Shown here: positions 1 to 7,023 of the stretch, one piece after another
How positions within the stretch are numbered: position 1 is the first letter of the stretch
Layout of the letters: each line of letters opens with the position of its first letter
Position numbers and translations under genes: made by a program
Assembly: GCA_964407495.1 (NCBI GenBank)
Contig: CAYOVP010000028.1
Location: 1 to 25,269, forward strand
DNA: 25,269 bases
Origin: JAJRZX01 sp964407495
GTDB taxonomy: Bacteria; Desulfobacterota; GWC2-55-46; JADFVP01
Direction of reading: 5' to 3'
The notes under the pieces: model-generated
Databases searched by the model: none
What the model was told of the DNA's origin: nothing
The model's input: only the letters and a program-made list of their open reading frames with translations

Positions 1-107
1 AGGGCACGGGCTCTGCCCTTGCCATGACCATCATCGAGGCCGGGGTGAAGATATATAACGAGATGGCAACCTTCGACGAGGCAGGGGTATCGGAAGGGGA
101 AGACTGA
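1..107 (+). CDS. cobT: Nicotinate-nucleotide--dimethylbenzimidazole phosphoribosyltransferase, C-terminal fragment
   Basis: Only the last 34 codons lie in the window (frame begins at base 3; stop TGA at 105-107). The fragment begins GTGSALAM and ends with the NEMATFDEAGV segment, which matches the extreme C-terminus of CobT, where the GTG/GSG-AALAM stretch followed by NEMATF is conserved. CobT activates the lower-ligand base by making its alpha-ribazole 5'-phosphate from nicotinate mononucleotide. The identity is supported by the following genes cobS, an alpha-ribazole-phosphatase-like gene and cbiA. The 5' part is outside the window, so completeness cannot be judged. Confidence 0.85.
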   Translation, partial: GTGSALAMTIIEAGVKIYNEMATFDEAGVSEGED

Positions 108-159
108 GGAGAAGGGAAGAAGGAAAAGATGGAAAAGAAGGAGAGGGGTAAGATTTCAA

Positions 160-181
160 CTTTCTTTTAGAAAAAAGAAAG
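160..181 (-). repeat. AT hairpin copy A (left half, degenerate base)
   Basis: Arms CTTTCTTTT (160-168) and AAAAGAAAG (173-181) enclose a 4-nt loop AGAA. The CAAC at the 5' base is no longer matched on the 3' side, unlike the intact CAAC-type copy at 8189-8220. Strand here marks orientation relative to the TTTTCTTTG flank seen in other copies. Confidence 0.65.
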
Positions 182-191
182 CTATTTTTTT

Positions 192-218
192 GATGGGTTG
201 CGCTTCGCTCCACCCATC
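192..218. repeat. GC palindrome inside composite element 1
   Basis: Arms GATGGGT and ACCCATC (7 bp) enclose a loop containing GCGCTTCGC. The design is the same as the adjacent repeat at 268-300 (GGGT arm, GCTTCGC loop, ACCC arm), so the two look like diverged members of one family lying 50 bp apart. Confidence 0.6.
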
Positions 219-267
219 TACAAGAGGGGGCATTGGGGGGCGGAGGCTGCTGAAGCGGCAGCTATTA

Positions 268-300
268 TTGTTGGGTTTCGCTTCGCTCTACCCAACCTAC
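268..300 (-). repeat. 33-nt dispersed palindromic repeat, copy 1
   Basis: Inverted repeat with TTGGGT and ACCCAA cores and an asymmetric CCTAC end. The reverse complement matches 10815-10847 at 31 of 33 positions; the only differences are in the loop (AAG versus CGG). From memory, repeats beginning GTAGGTTGGG and ending AACCCAACA occur in many unrelated bacteria, so the repeat itself is probably not new. Confidence 0.75.
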
Positions 301-376
301 CCAGCTTTCAAAACGTTATTGCCGTGCATGGCACAAGTGATTTTCAGGGATGCGACCTTTCCCCGGCCCCTATTGG

Positions 377-415
377 TTTTCTTTGTCTTACTTTTTTTTT
401 CGAAAAGAAAGTAAG
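377..415 (+). repeat. AT hairpin copy B with TTTTCTTTG flank
   Basis: Flank TTTTCTTTG (377-385) is followed by a CTTAC-based stem: CTTAC arm from 387 and AAAAGAAAGTAAG at 403-415. The pyrimidine arm carries a C-to-T change relative to the other copies, leaving one G-T pair. It ends 27 bp before the cobS start codon, so it would lie in the cobS leader. Confidence 0.7.
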
Positions 416-442
416 AGGTCTTTTATCTTCTGAGGTCTTTTC

Positions 443-1180
443 TTGAAGAGTTTTCTTCTTGCCCTGAGGTTTCTGACGGTCATACCCCTTGGGTCGCAGG
501 GCGGGGTTGGCGAAGGGGAAATAAGGGCCTCGGTGGCCTGGTTTCCTGTTGTGGGCCTGGTCCAGGGGCTTATACTTGTCCTTGTCTATTATGTCTTTCG
601 CAGCGTATTCGGGGTTTTTCTCTTATCAGCCCTTCTTGCCTCTGTCCTTGCCCTTACGAATGGCGGGTTCCACCTCGATGGTTTCATGGACACAATAGAC
701 GGCCTTGCCGGGGGGCATGACAGGGACTCGAGGCTCGAGATAATGCGCGACTCCCATGCCGGGGCCGTGGGCGTTGTCTTTACTGTTTTTCTCATAATCA
801 TCAAGGTAGCGGCCCTCTCGTCAGTTGGGGCGGGGGCCATGGGCGCGGCGGTCTTTCTCATGCCTGTGGGGGGCAGGTGGGCCATGGTGCCCCTTGCGGT
901 CCTCTCGGGTTACGCGCGGCCAGGTGGCGGCCTTGGAAAGGCAGTCACCGAGGCAGGGGCGCGCGAGTTGGCCGTGGCAACGGTCATTACCCTTGCCCTG
1001 ATGTTCTACTTTACAGGTCTATGGGTCTTTATAATACTCATCGTCCTTGCCGCGGCGGCGTTTCTCTCGTCAACATTTTTCAGGAGCAGGCTCGGCGGTG
1101 TCACGGGCGATGTGTTCGGTTTTCAGGCCGAGGTCTCAGAGGTCCTTTTTCTCCTCCTCTTTACGGCTCTGGCAAGATGA
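443..1180 (+). CDS. cobS: Adenosylcobinamide-GDP ribazoletransferase (cobalamin-5'-phosphate synthase)
   Basis: CobS joins adenosylcobinamide-GDP to alpha-ribazole (or its phosphate) to complete the nucleotide loop, in the cytoplasmic membrane. The 245-residue length is normal. The family signature GGFHLDGFMDTIDG is at residues 74-87, with its acidic residues D79, D83 and D86, followed by the conserved RLEIMRDSHAGAVG stretch (97-110). Hydrophobic segments around residues 36-72 and through the C-terminal half fit a polytopic protein. The start is TTG at 443, with TGAGG at 431-435 placed about 7 nt upstream; the N-terminus MKSFLLALRFLTVIP is typical of CobS. It lies between cobT and an alpha-ribazole-phosphatase-like gene, as in nucleotide-loop assembly clusters, but a 335-nt repeat-bearing gap separates it from cobT. 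Confidence 0.93.
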   Translation: MKSFLLALRFLTVIPLGSQGGVGEGEIRASVAWFPVVGLVQGLILVLVYYVFRSVFGVFLLSALLASVLALTNGGFHLDGFMDTIDGLAGGHDRDSRLEIMRDSHAGAVGVVFTVFLIIIKVAALSSVGAGAMGAAVFLMPVGGRWAMVPLAVLSGYARPGGGLGKAVTEAGARELAVATVITLALMFYFTGLWVFIILIVLAAAAFLSSTFFRSRLGGVTGDVFGFQAEVSEVLFLLLFTALAR

Positions 1181-1200
1181 TTTTTTTTTAAGGTATCTCC

Positions 1201-1851
1201 ATGCAGTCATTGAAGATGGCACATACACGGCTCTACCTCATACGTCACGGCGAGGTGGTGGGCCACGACGAGTTCCGGTATAACGGCCATCATGACGTGG
1301 ACATTACGGAGCGCGGCGTTGAGCAGATGGACCGCCTTGCCCGGGTCTTGCGGGATAGGGAGATAAAGGCCCTTTATTCAAGCAACCTTACGCGCACCAT
1401 GCGCGGCGCCGAGATAATAGGCCGCGCACTGGGGCTGAGGCCGAGGGCAATGGCTGCCTTCAGAGAGTTGCACCTTGGCAGGTGGGAAGGTCTTACGCGA
1501 GCCGAGGCAATTGAGAGATACCCGGAGGACGAGGGCTTTACCTTCCAGGACCTTGCAACAGACAAGATAGAGGGCGGAGAGACCCTTACGGAACTTGGCG
1601 GACGTGTGCTCCCGGCGCTTGGGCACATAATAGAGGAGAACCAGGGGAACTCGATCTGCCTTGTAGCCCACGGAGGCGTGAACAGGGTAATACTCTGTGA
1701 TGTCCTGGGCATGGATATAAAGAGGTTCTTCTCAATCGAGCAGGACTATGGCTGCCTCAATATAATCGATTACTTCCCTGACGGCGTAGCCGTGGTAAAA
1801 CTCCTTAACGGAGGGCCAAATCAGGAGATGGGCGCCACGCTCAGGTATTGA
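1201..1851 (+). CDS. cobC: Histidine phosphatase, probable alpha-ribazole-5'-phosphate phosphatase
   Basis: Member of the phosphoglycerate-mutase-like histidine phosphatase family, 216 residues. The phosphoacceptor motif LIRHGE is at residues 13-18 (H16), an arginine is in the SNLTRTMRGAE stretch (R65), the probable acid E89 is in FREL, and the second catalytic His is in VAHGGVNRVI (H157). Location between cobS and cbiA points to dephosphorylation of alpha-ribazole phosphate or of the cobamide phosphate. The fold alone cannot exclude a general phosphatase. ATG 1201 has AAGG at 1190-1193; ATG 1216 (MAHTRLYL) is an alternative start. A run of nine T follows the cobS stop. The stop ends one nucleotide before the cbiA ATG, so the two genes are probably translationally coupled. 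Confidence 0.8.
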   Translation: MQSLKMAHTRLYLIRHGEVVGHDEFRYNGHHDVDITERGVEQMDRLARVLRDREIKALYSSNLTRTMRGAEIIGRALGLRPRAMAAFRELHLGRWEGLTRAEAIERYPEDEGFTFQDLATDKIEGGETLTELGGRVLPALGHIIEENQGNSICLVAHGGVNRVILCDVLGMDIKRFFSIEQDYGCLNIIDYFPDGVAVVKLLNGGPNQEMGATLRY

Positions 1852-1852
1852 A

Positions 1853-3235
1853 ATGAGAGGGCTCATAATAGCGGGGACAGGGAGCGATGCGGGGAAGACC
1901 ACCGTGACCCTGGGTCTGATGGAGGCCCTCAGGCGCGAGGGCGTCAGTGTGCAGGCCTTCAAGGCAGGCCCTGACTACATAGACCCAGGTCACCATGCCT
2001 TGCTCCTCAGGAGGCCCTCGTACAACCTCGATACATGGATGATGGGAGAGGGGGGAGTAAAAAAGACATATGGCGCCCATACAAAAGGCAGCGGTATTGC
2101 CATTATTGAGGGCGTAATGGGGCTCTTTGACGGCATGGGCGGGCCGGGTGGCGAGGGAAGTACGGCTCACCTTGCGAAGGTCCTTGGCCTGCCGGTGCTC
2201 CTCGTTGTCGATGGCTCGCGTGTTGGGGCGAGCGTTGCCGCCATGGTGAAGGGTTTCAGGGACTTTGACAGAGGAGTGGATATACGCTGGGTGGTCTTTA
2301 ACAGCGTGGCAGGGCCAGGGCATTTCAGGATCCTTAAAGAGGCTGTAGAGGCGCATCTTCCCGGCGTTCGCGTCCTCGGGTATATGCCCCGTGATGAGGC
2401 CCTTAAAATAAAGAGCCGCCACCTTGGGCTCGTTACAGGAGCGGAGGTGGAGAGGCGAAGGTGGAGAAGGGGTATCAAGAGGGCTGCCCGGCACATCGAG
2501 GCCTTTGTGGATATGAGGCCCCTTCTCGGAAGGGGCGGTGGAAGACCGCGAGGCGCGGCAAAGCACCAAAAGCAGAGACCGCGAAAGCACGGGACAGGCG
2601 GCCCCGTCATAGCCGTTGCCCGCGACAGGGCCTTTTCGTTCTATTATGAAGAGAACCTCGAACTCCTCGAAAAATCCGGCGCGAGATTACGTTTTTTCAG
2701 TCCCCTCAAGGACAGGAAACTCCCGCGGGGCACAAGGGGCATATACATTGGCGGCGGATACCCCGAGGTATACGCAGGGGAGTTATCGGGTAACGCGCCC
2801 ATGCTCAAGGCCGTAAGAGAGGCCGCAGAGGAGGGCAGGCCCATATTCGCCGAGTGCGGGGGGCTTATGTATCTTGCCAGGACCCTTCGGGACGCCGAGG
2901 GCAGGACATTCCCCATGGCCGGGGTCTTCAGACAGGGGGTACGCATGGGGCCGCGCCTCAGGGCCCTTGGTTACAGGGATGTGGTGATTAAAGACGGTTG
3001 CCCCTTCCTTCGCAAGGGCGCCCATATACGGGGGCATGAGTTCAGGTACTCGGAGGTGACGGGAATGGCGGGCAAGGCGGTGGATGTATTTCGTGCCGTA
3101 AGGCCGGCGACGGGCGAGGCGGCAGATACGGGCGGTTATCTTTACAAGAACACCCTTGCTACTTACATACACCTTCACTTCGCGAGTAACCCGGACTTTG
3201 CCCGCGGGTTCGTGAACACATGCAAGACATTATAG
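1853..3235 (+). CDS. cbiA: Cobyrinate a,c-diamide synthase
   Basis: Catalyses ATP- and glutamine-dependent amidation of side chains a and c of cobyrinate in the anaerobic corrin pathway (CobB in the aerobic pathway). The N-terminal ATPase domain has the P-loop GTGSDAGKTT at residues 8-17, followed by AFKAGPDYIDPGHH and the EGVMGLFDG motif. The C-terminal class I glutamine amidotransferase domain has its nucleophile in FAECGGLMYL (C335) and ends with the TYIHLHFASNP segment, which carries the catalytic His. The 460-residue length is normal. The interdomain linker (about residues 225-249) is unusually basic and low in complexity, with many Arg, Gly and Lys. It starts 1 nt after the phosphatase gene and stops 20 nt before the ThiC-family gene. 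Confidence 0.92.
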   Translation: MRGLIIAGTGSDAGKTTVTLGLMEALRREGVSVQAFKAGPDYIDPGHHALLLRRPSYNLDTWMMGEGGVKKTYGAHTKGSGIAIIEGVMGLFDGMGGPGGEGSTAHLAKVLGLPVLLVVDGSRVGASVAAMVKGFRDFDRGVDIRWVVFNSVAGPGHFRILKEAVEAHLPGVRVLGYMPRDEALKIKSRHLGLVTGAEVERRRWRRGIKRAARHIEAFVDMRPLLGRGGGRPRGAAKHQKQRPRKHGTGGPVIAVARDRAFSFYYEENLELLEKSGARLRFFSPLKDRKLPRGTRGIYIGGGYPEVYAGELSGNAPMLKAVREAAEEGRPIFAECGGLMYLARTLRDAEGRTFPMAGVFRQGVRMGPRLRALGYRDVVIKDGCPFLRKGAHIRGHEFRYSEVTGMAGKAVDVFRAVRPATGEAADTGGYLYKNTLATYIHLHFASNPDFARGFVNTCKTL

Positions 3236-3255
3236 GATATGAAGGAGAAGTCTTG

Positions 3256-4557
3256 ATGACACAGGTTGAGTCTGCAATCAAGGGAATTATTACAGAAGAG
3301 ATGAAGTCCGTGGCACGGGACGAGGGCCTTGAGCCGTCGTATATAATGGAGATGATAGGGGCCGGAAGGGTGGTAATCCCCAATAACACGGGGCGGAAGG
3401 CGCGGCTCGTGGGCATAGGCGCCGGGCTTCGCACAAAGGTGAACGCCAGCATTGGGACGAGTTCCGACATAGTGGACCCAGCGGAAGAAGTGAGAAAGGC
3501 CCTTGCCGCAGAGAATGCCGGGGCCGATACGCTCATGGAACTTTCCGTTGGCGGCGACCTCGACGCCATAAGAAAAGACGTACTCTCGGCTACCAATCTC
3601 AGTGTGGGTAGCGTCCCCCTGTATCAGGCCTTCCGCGAGGCCATTGAAAGATACCACGACCCCGCGAGACTCACCGAAGACCTCTTGTTCGACGTTATCG
3701 AGCGCCAGTGTGCTGACGGCATATCCTTCATGGCCATACACTGCGGCATAAACCGCCTTACCATCGAGAGGCTGAGAAAACAGAATTACCGATACGGCGG
3801 GCTCGTATCTCGCGGCGGCTCCTACATGGTGGGGTGGATGATAAAGAACAATAGAGAGAATCCGCTTTATGAGAAGTTTGACCGCGTGGTGGAGATACTC
3901 AAAAAATACGATGCAGTCCTGAGCCTTGGTAACGGCCTCAGGGCCGGGGCCGTGCATGACAGCCTCGACCGCGCCCAGGTACAGGAGATGCTCATAAACT
4001 GCGAACTTGCGGGCATTGGCCGCGAGATGGGGTGCCAGACCATGTGCGAGGGACCAGGTCACCTGCCCCTTGACGACATAGAGACAAACGTCAGACTACA
4101 AAAACGCATGAGCGGCGGCGCGCCCTTTTACGTCCTCGGCCCCCTTGTCACGGACGTTGCTGCGGGGTATGACCATATCTCCGGGGCCATAGGGGCCGCC
4201 GAGGCCGCAAGATACGGGGCAGACCTTATCTGCTACGTTACCCCTGCAGAGCACCTTGCCCTTCCGTCTCTCGATGACGTTGTAGAGGGTGTTCGCGCCG
4301 CGAGGATAGCGGCCCATGCAGGGGACATGGTGAAACGCGGGCGAAAGGGGAGGGACCTCGAGATGAGCAAGGCCCGCCGTGACCTTGACTGGGAAAGGCA
4401 GTATGGACTCTCTCTATTTGGCGAAAAGGCCGAGGAGATACGCTCGTCACGTATGCCCGACGCCCCTGAGACGTGCACCATGTGCGGGAGTTTCTGCGCC
4501 ATGGACAATGTGAACGAGTACTTCGAGGAAGACCTCAAGAGAGGGGCAAAGGCGTAG
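3256..4557 (+). CDS. ThiC-family radical SAM enzyme, probable 5-hydroxybenzimidazole synthase (BzaF-like); alternatively ThiC
   Basis: This 433-residue protein belongs to the ThiC/Bza family of atypical radical-SAM enzymes, which rearrange aminoimidazole ribotide either to HMP-phosphate (ThiC, thiamin) or to 5-hydroxybenzimidazole (BzaF, cobamide lower ligand). Visible signatures are GIGAGLRTKVNASIGTS, the GADTLMELSVGGDLDAIR-like region, MCEGPGHLP (residues 263-271), APFYVLGPLVTD, and a C-terminal cluster-binding CTMCGSFC with C407, C410 and C414 (CX2CX3C, short-form ThiC type). I start it at ATG 3256 because GAAGGAGAAG (3241-3250) sits 5-8 nt upstream; an upstream in-frame ATG at 3220 would overlap cbiA and lacks such a site. 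It is the fifth gene of a cobamide cluster and has no TPP-riboswitch space upstream, both favouring BzaF over ThiC. Sequence motifs alone do not separate the two. Confidence 0.8.
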   Translation: MTQVESAIKGIITEEMKSVARDEGLEPSYIMEMIGAGRVVIPNNTGRKARLVGIGAGLRTKVNASIGTSSDIVDPAEEVRKALAAENAGADTLMELSVGGDLDAIRKDVLSATNLSVGSVPLYQAFREAIERYHDPARLTEDLLFDVIERQCADGISFMAIHCGINRLTIERLRKQNYRYGGLVSRGGSYMVGWMIKNNRENPLYEKFDRVVEILKKYDAVLSLGNGLRAGAVHDSLDRAQVQEMLINCELAGIGREMGCQTMCEGPGHLPLDDIETNVRLQKRMSGGAPFYVLGPLVTDVAAGYDHISGAIGAAEAARYGADLICYVTPAEHLALPSLDDVVEGVRAARIAAHAGDMVKRGRKGRDLEMSKARRDLDWERQYGLSLFGEKAEEIRSSRMPDAPETCTMCGSFCAMDNVNEYFEEDLKRGAKA

Positions 4558-4661
4558 GCTCTTTTTTCGTCCCCTTGTCTTGGGTCTGCCTTCCTGATAT
4601 CATGTGCCCCGTGGTCTCAGGAGTCTTTACGACCAAGAAGATGTTTGGAGCGTATTTGCTG

Positions 4662-5285
4662 ATGAAGGAGCCTGATGAGGGCCAGTGGATGAAAAGAGCG
4701 GATTGGAGAGCAGGTCCTCTTGAGACGGATAGGGGCGAAGAAGGGGCCAGTCCGAACTACCATCCGTGGAGGAGGTTTCTTGCCCGCACAACAGACCTCT
4801 TTTTCTTCAGTTTTTTTGTGGTGGTCTTGCTCGCCTCTTTTTTCGGCACCTTTTTCCCCTCCATGGTTCCTGGCGTGGTACGGACCATCAGAAACCCGCT
4901 CCTCTCCGGCGTGATCGTCTATATCTTCTGGATCCCTCTGGAGGCTCTCTTTATTTCGCGCCGCGGCGCCACGCCGGGTAAACTCCTCTTTGGCATACGC
5001 GTGGAGAGGGGTGCCGGGGGCCTTCTCTCCTATGCAGAGGCCATGCAGAGGACCTTTCTCGTCTGGATAAAGGGTGAGGGCCTGGGCATTCCATTTGTCA
5101 CCATAGTTACGAGGCTCCTTGCCTACAGGCGCCTTGTAAGGACTGGAACAACGCTCTGGGACGCGGACGCCGGAACAGTGGTCAGACACAGCGAGTTCAG
5201 CACTCTGCGTACGATAATCTGCGCTATTATTATTACCATGGTCTTCGCGGTCTCTGCGCTCTTCAGTATTATGGGTAATGTGTAG
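4662..5285 (+). CDS. RDD-family membrane protein
   Basis: Protein of about 207 residues with the RDD-family plan. The first helix begins with R42 and D45 (FLARTTDLFFF), a second helix spans about residues 80-98, the conserved GATPGKLLFGIRV loop is at 102-114, and an acidic position is in LWDADAGTVV (D167). An additional hydrophobic C-terminal segment (183-203) is present. Substrate or role is unknown; some relatives are proposed transporters or ion antiporters. The start is uncertain. ATG 4662 has GGAG 11 nt upstream, ATG 4689 has GAGGG at a better distance, and ATG 4641 and 4602 are in frame further upstream. It lies 104 nt after the ThiC-family gene with no clear terminator between them, so it may be cotranscribed, but it has no obvious cobamide link. 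Confidence 0.72.
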   Translation: MKEPDEGQWMKRADWRAGPLETDRGEEGASPNYHPWRRFLARTTDLFFFSFFVVVLLASFFGTFFPSMVPGVVRTIRNPLLSGVIVYIFWIPLEALFISRRGATPGKLLFGIRVERGAGGLLSYAEAMQRTFLVWIKGEGLGIPFVTIVTRLLAYRRLVRTGTTLWDADAGTVVRHSEFSTLRTIICAIIITMVFAVSALFSIMGNV

Positions 5286-5370
5286 GCCCGCACCATTCTT
5301 TGTCGTCACTGTTGCGAAGGTCAGATCGGGCTTGGCCGAGAAACTTAAAATTGTATGTCATAAAATACTG

Positions 5371-5412
5371 GTTTTCTTTGTCCCGCTTTCTTTTTTCTAA
5401 AAGAAAGCGGGA
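5371..5412 (+). repeat. AT hairpin copy C with flank (right half only)
   Basis: Flank TTTTCTTTG (5372-5380) is followed by a perfect 14-bp stem: TCCCGCTTTCTTTT at 5381-5394 and AAAAGAAAGCGGGA at 5399-5412, with loop TTCT. The basal pairs are the CCCGC/GCGGG type, while the core is identical to the CTTAC-type copies, so both arms changed together. It sits 49 nt before the yifB start and is followed by a pyrimidine-rich tract. No left half is recognisable in this 176-nt gap. Confidence 0.8.
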
Positions 5413-5461
5413 CAATCTCTTTTCTTTTTTCAGTCTTTTAATCCTTGAGGGGGTTTCTCAT

Positions 5462-7003
5462 ATGCTTGCCCGCATACATTCAAGCGCCACCATAGGCATA
5501 GACGCCCATCCCATACTCGTTGAGGTTGACATTGCGCGGGGTTTGCCTGGTTTTTCAACTGTAGGTCTACCGGACAACGCCGTGAAGGAGTCCAAGGACC
5601 GTGTGAAGTCGGCCATAAAGAACTCCGGCTATGCCTTTCCGGCCCGGCGCATCACCGTGAACCTTGCCCCTGCTGACATAAAAAAAGAGGGTACGAGTTT
5701 CGACCTGCCCCTTGCCGTGGGCGTGCTCCTTGCCGAGGGTTTTATAAAGCGCGAGAACCTCGATGATTACATCTTTGTGGGCGAACTCTCCCTTGACGGG
5801 AGCATAAGGTCTGTTCGCGGGGCCATAAGCATCTCCATGTGTGCAAGGGCCGAGGGCAGGCGTCTCATACTGCCACTGGAGAACGCAGGCGAGGCCGCGG
5901 TGGTCAGGGGCGTAGAGGTCTATGGGGCAAGGACTCTACCTGAACTCGTGGAGTTTTTCAATGGCACAGGGGAACTACCGCGCATCGAATCAAGGCCAGA
6001 GGAGTGGTTCAACTCGGGGCAGTCTGATGGCGAAGCCCTTGACCTCTCCGACGTAAAGGGTCAGGAACACGTGAAGCGGGCCCTCGAGGTAGCCGCCGCA
6101 GGCGGGCACAACATGATAATGATAGGCCCTCCAGGATCTGGAAAGACCATGCTGTCTCGAAGGCTCCCGACGATTCTGCCTGACATGGGCCTTGAGGAGG
6201 CCCTCGAGGCCACGCGCGTTCACAGCGTTGCGGGGACGCTGCCTCCCCAAAAGGCCCTTATCACGTCGAGGCCCTTCCGGGCCCCCCACCATACGGTGAG
6301 CAGTGTGGGTCTCATAGGCGGCGGGAGCATCCCGAGGCCCGGTGAGGTGAGCCTGGCACATAACGGAGTACTCTTTCTCGACGAGATGCCGGAGTTCGGT
6401 AAGAGCGTTCTCGAGGCCATGCGCCAGCCCCTTGAGGACGGAGACGTCAACATAGTGCGCGCGGCCATGAGCATCTCATACCCCGCGTCCTTCATGCTCG
6501 TGGGGGCCATGAACCCCTGTCCCTGCGGTTTTCTCGGCGACCCGGCCAAGGAGTGCCACTGCTCGCCGGCGCAGGTGCAGAGATACAGGGCCCGTCTCTC
6601 TGGTCCACTCCTCGACCGCATAGACATACACTGCGAGGTCCCTGCCGTACGGTTCCGCGACCTTGCCGACGAGAGGCGCGCGGAGACCTCGGCAGAGGTG
6701 AAAAAGAGGGTGAACGCGGCGCGCGCCTTGCAGGCCGAGAGGTTTGGCCGCAAGAAAAAGTGCAGGCCTTTTTGTAATAGTCGAATGACTGCGAGCGACA
6801 TAAGAAAGTACTGCAGAGTGGACGGAGAATCGAGGCGCCTTCTTGAGACGGCTGTCGAGAGGCTCGGCCTCTCGGCCAGGGCCTATTCGCGTATACTCAA
6901 GGTGGCAAGAACCATAGCCGACCTCGATGGCGAGGAAAGTCTCAAGACAGCGCATATATCCGAGGCCATACAGTACCGCACCCTCGACAGGCCCGTCTTT
7001 TAA
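5462..7003 (+). CDS. comM: ComM/YifB-family Mg-chelatase-like AAA+ ATPase
   Basis: A 513-residue member of the YifB/ComM family; ComM is a hexameric helicase promoting branch migration during natural transformation in Vibrio and Haemophilus. The N-terminal ChlI-like domain (about residues 1-160) contains the typical VEVDIARGLPGF and VGLPDNAVKESKDRV stretches. The AAA+ core has Walker A GPPGSGKT (222-229) and Walker B VLFLDE (303-308). The cysteine-rich NPCPCGF...CHC segment (C353, C355, C365, C367) and a C-terminal Mg-chelatase domain follow. I start it at ATG 5462, preceded by GAGGGGG at a good distance; the open frame extends upstream to 5300 through the repeat, which is not family sequence. 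The family is widespread in non-competent bacteria, so presence does not prove transformability. The sfsA fusion gene follows after 20 nt. Confidence 0.92.
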   Translation: MLARIHSSATIGIDAHPILVEVDIARGLPGFSTVGLPDNAVKESKDRVKSAIKNSGYAFPARRITVNLAPADIKKEGTSFDLPLAVGVLLAEGFIKRENLDDYIFVGELSLDGSIRSVRGAISISMCARAEGRRLILPLENAGEAAVVRGVEVYGARTLPELVEFFNGTGELPRIESRPEEWFNSGQSDGEALDLSDVKGQEHVKRALEVAAAGGHNMIMIGPPGSGKTMLSRRLPTILPDMGLEEALEATRVHSVAGTLPPQKALITSRPFRAPHHTVSSVGLIGGGSIPRPGEVSLAHNGVLFLDEMPEFGKSVLEAMRQPLEDGDVNIVRAAMSISYPASFMLVGAMNPCPCGFLGDPAKECHCSPAQVQRYRARLSGPLLDRIDIHCEVPAVRFRDLADERRAETSAEVKKRVNAARALQAERFGRKKKCRPFCNSRMTASDIRKYCRVDGESRRLLETAVERLGLSARAYSRILKVARTIADLDGEESLKTAHISEAIQYRTLDRPVF

Positions 7004-7023
7004 GGGCAGGGGAGGGTCCTCAC

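Larger units (their letters stand above)
108..431. repeat. Composite palindromic intergenic element, copy 1 (cobT-cobS gap)
   Basis: The 335-nt gap between cobT and cobS has no credible gene. It starts with a purine-rich tract (108-150), then an AT hairpin with CTTTCTTTT/AAAAGAAAG arms (160-181). Next come three GC-rich palindromes: GATGGGT/ACCCATC arms at 192-218, GCTGC/GCAGC arms at 246-262, and the 33-nt TTGGGT/ACCCAA repeat at 268-300. The flank TTTTCTTTGT and a second hairpin follow (377-415), and then the 14-mer GTCTTTTATCTTCT (418-431). The left hairpin has lost its outer base pairs and the CAAAGAAAACC flank seen in copies 3 and 5, so this copy looks partly decayed. It separates two genes normally cotranscribed. 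Confidence 0.7.

Noticed and set aside
3236..3255. TPP riboswitch before the ThiC-family gene
   Set aside because: Only 20 nt separate it from cbiA, so no space exists for a THI element; upstream bases are cbiA coding sequence.
3220..3256. Earlier start for the ThiC-family protein at 3220
   Set aside because: It lies inside cbiA, lacks a ribosome-binding site and adds 12 residues not typical of the family; GAAGGAGAAG before ATG 3256 decides the start.
3175..4062. 295-codon open frame on the minus strand opposite the ThiC-family gene
   Set aside because: It is a shadow of a well-supported + strand gene, has no recognisable motif and no ribosome-binding site; long antisense frames are common in GC-rich coding DNA.
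5300..5461. N-terminal extension of the ComM frame and the similar extension of rsmA from 10793
   Set aside because: Both read through the AT hairpin or GC palindromes and give Lys/Phe/Ser-rich repeat peptides; ATG 5462 and ATG 10892 match family N-termini.
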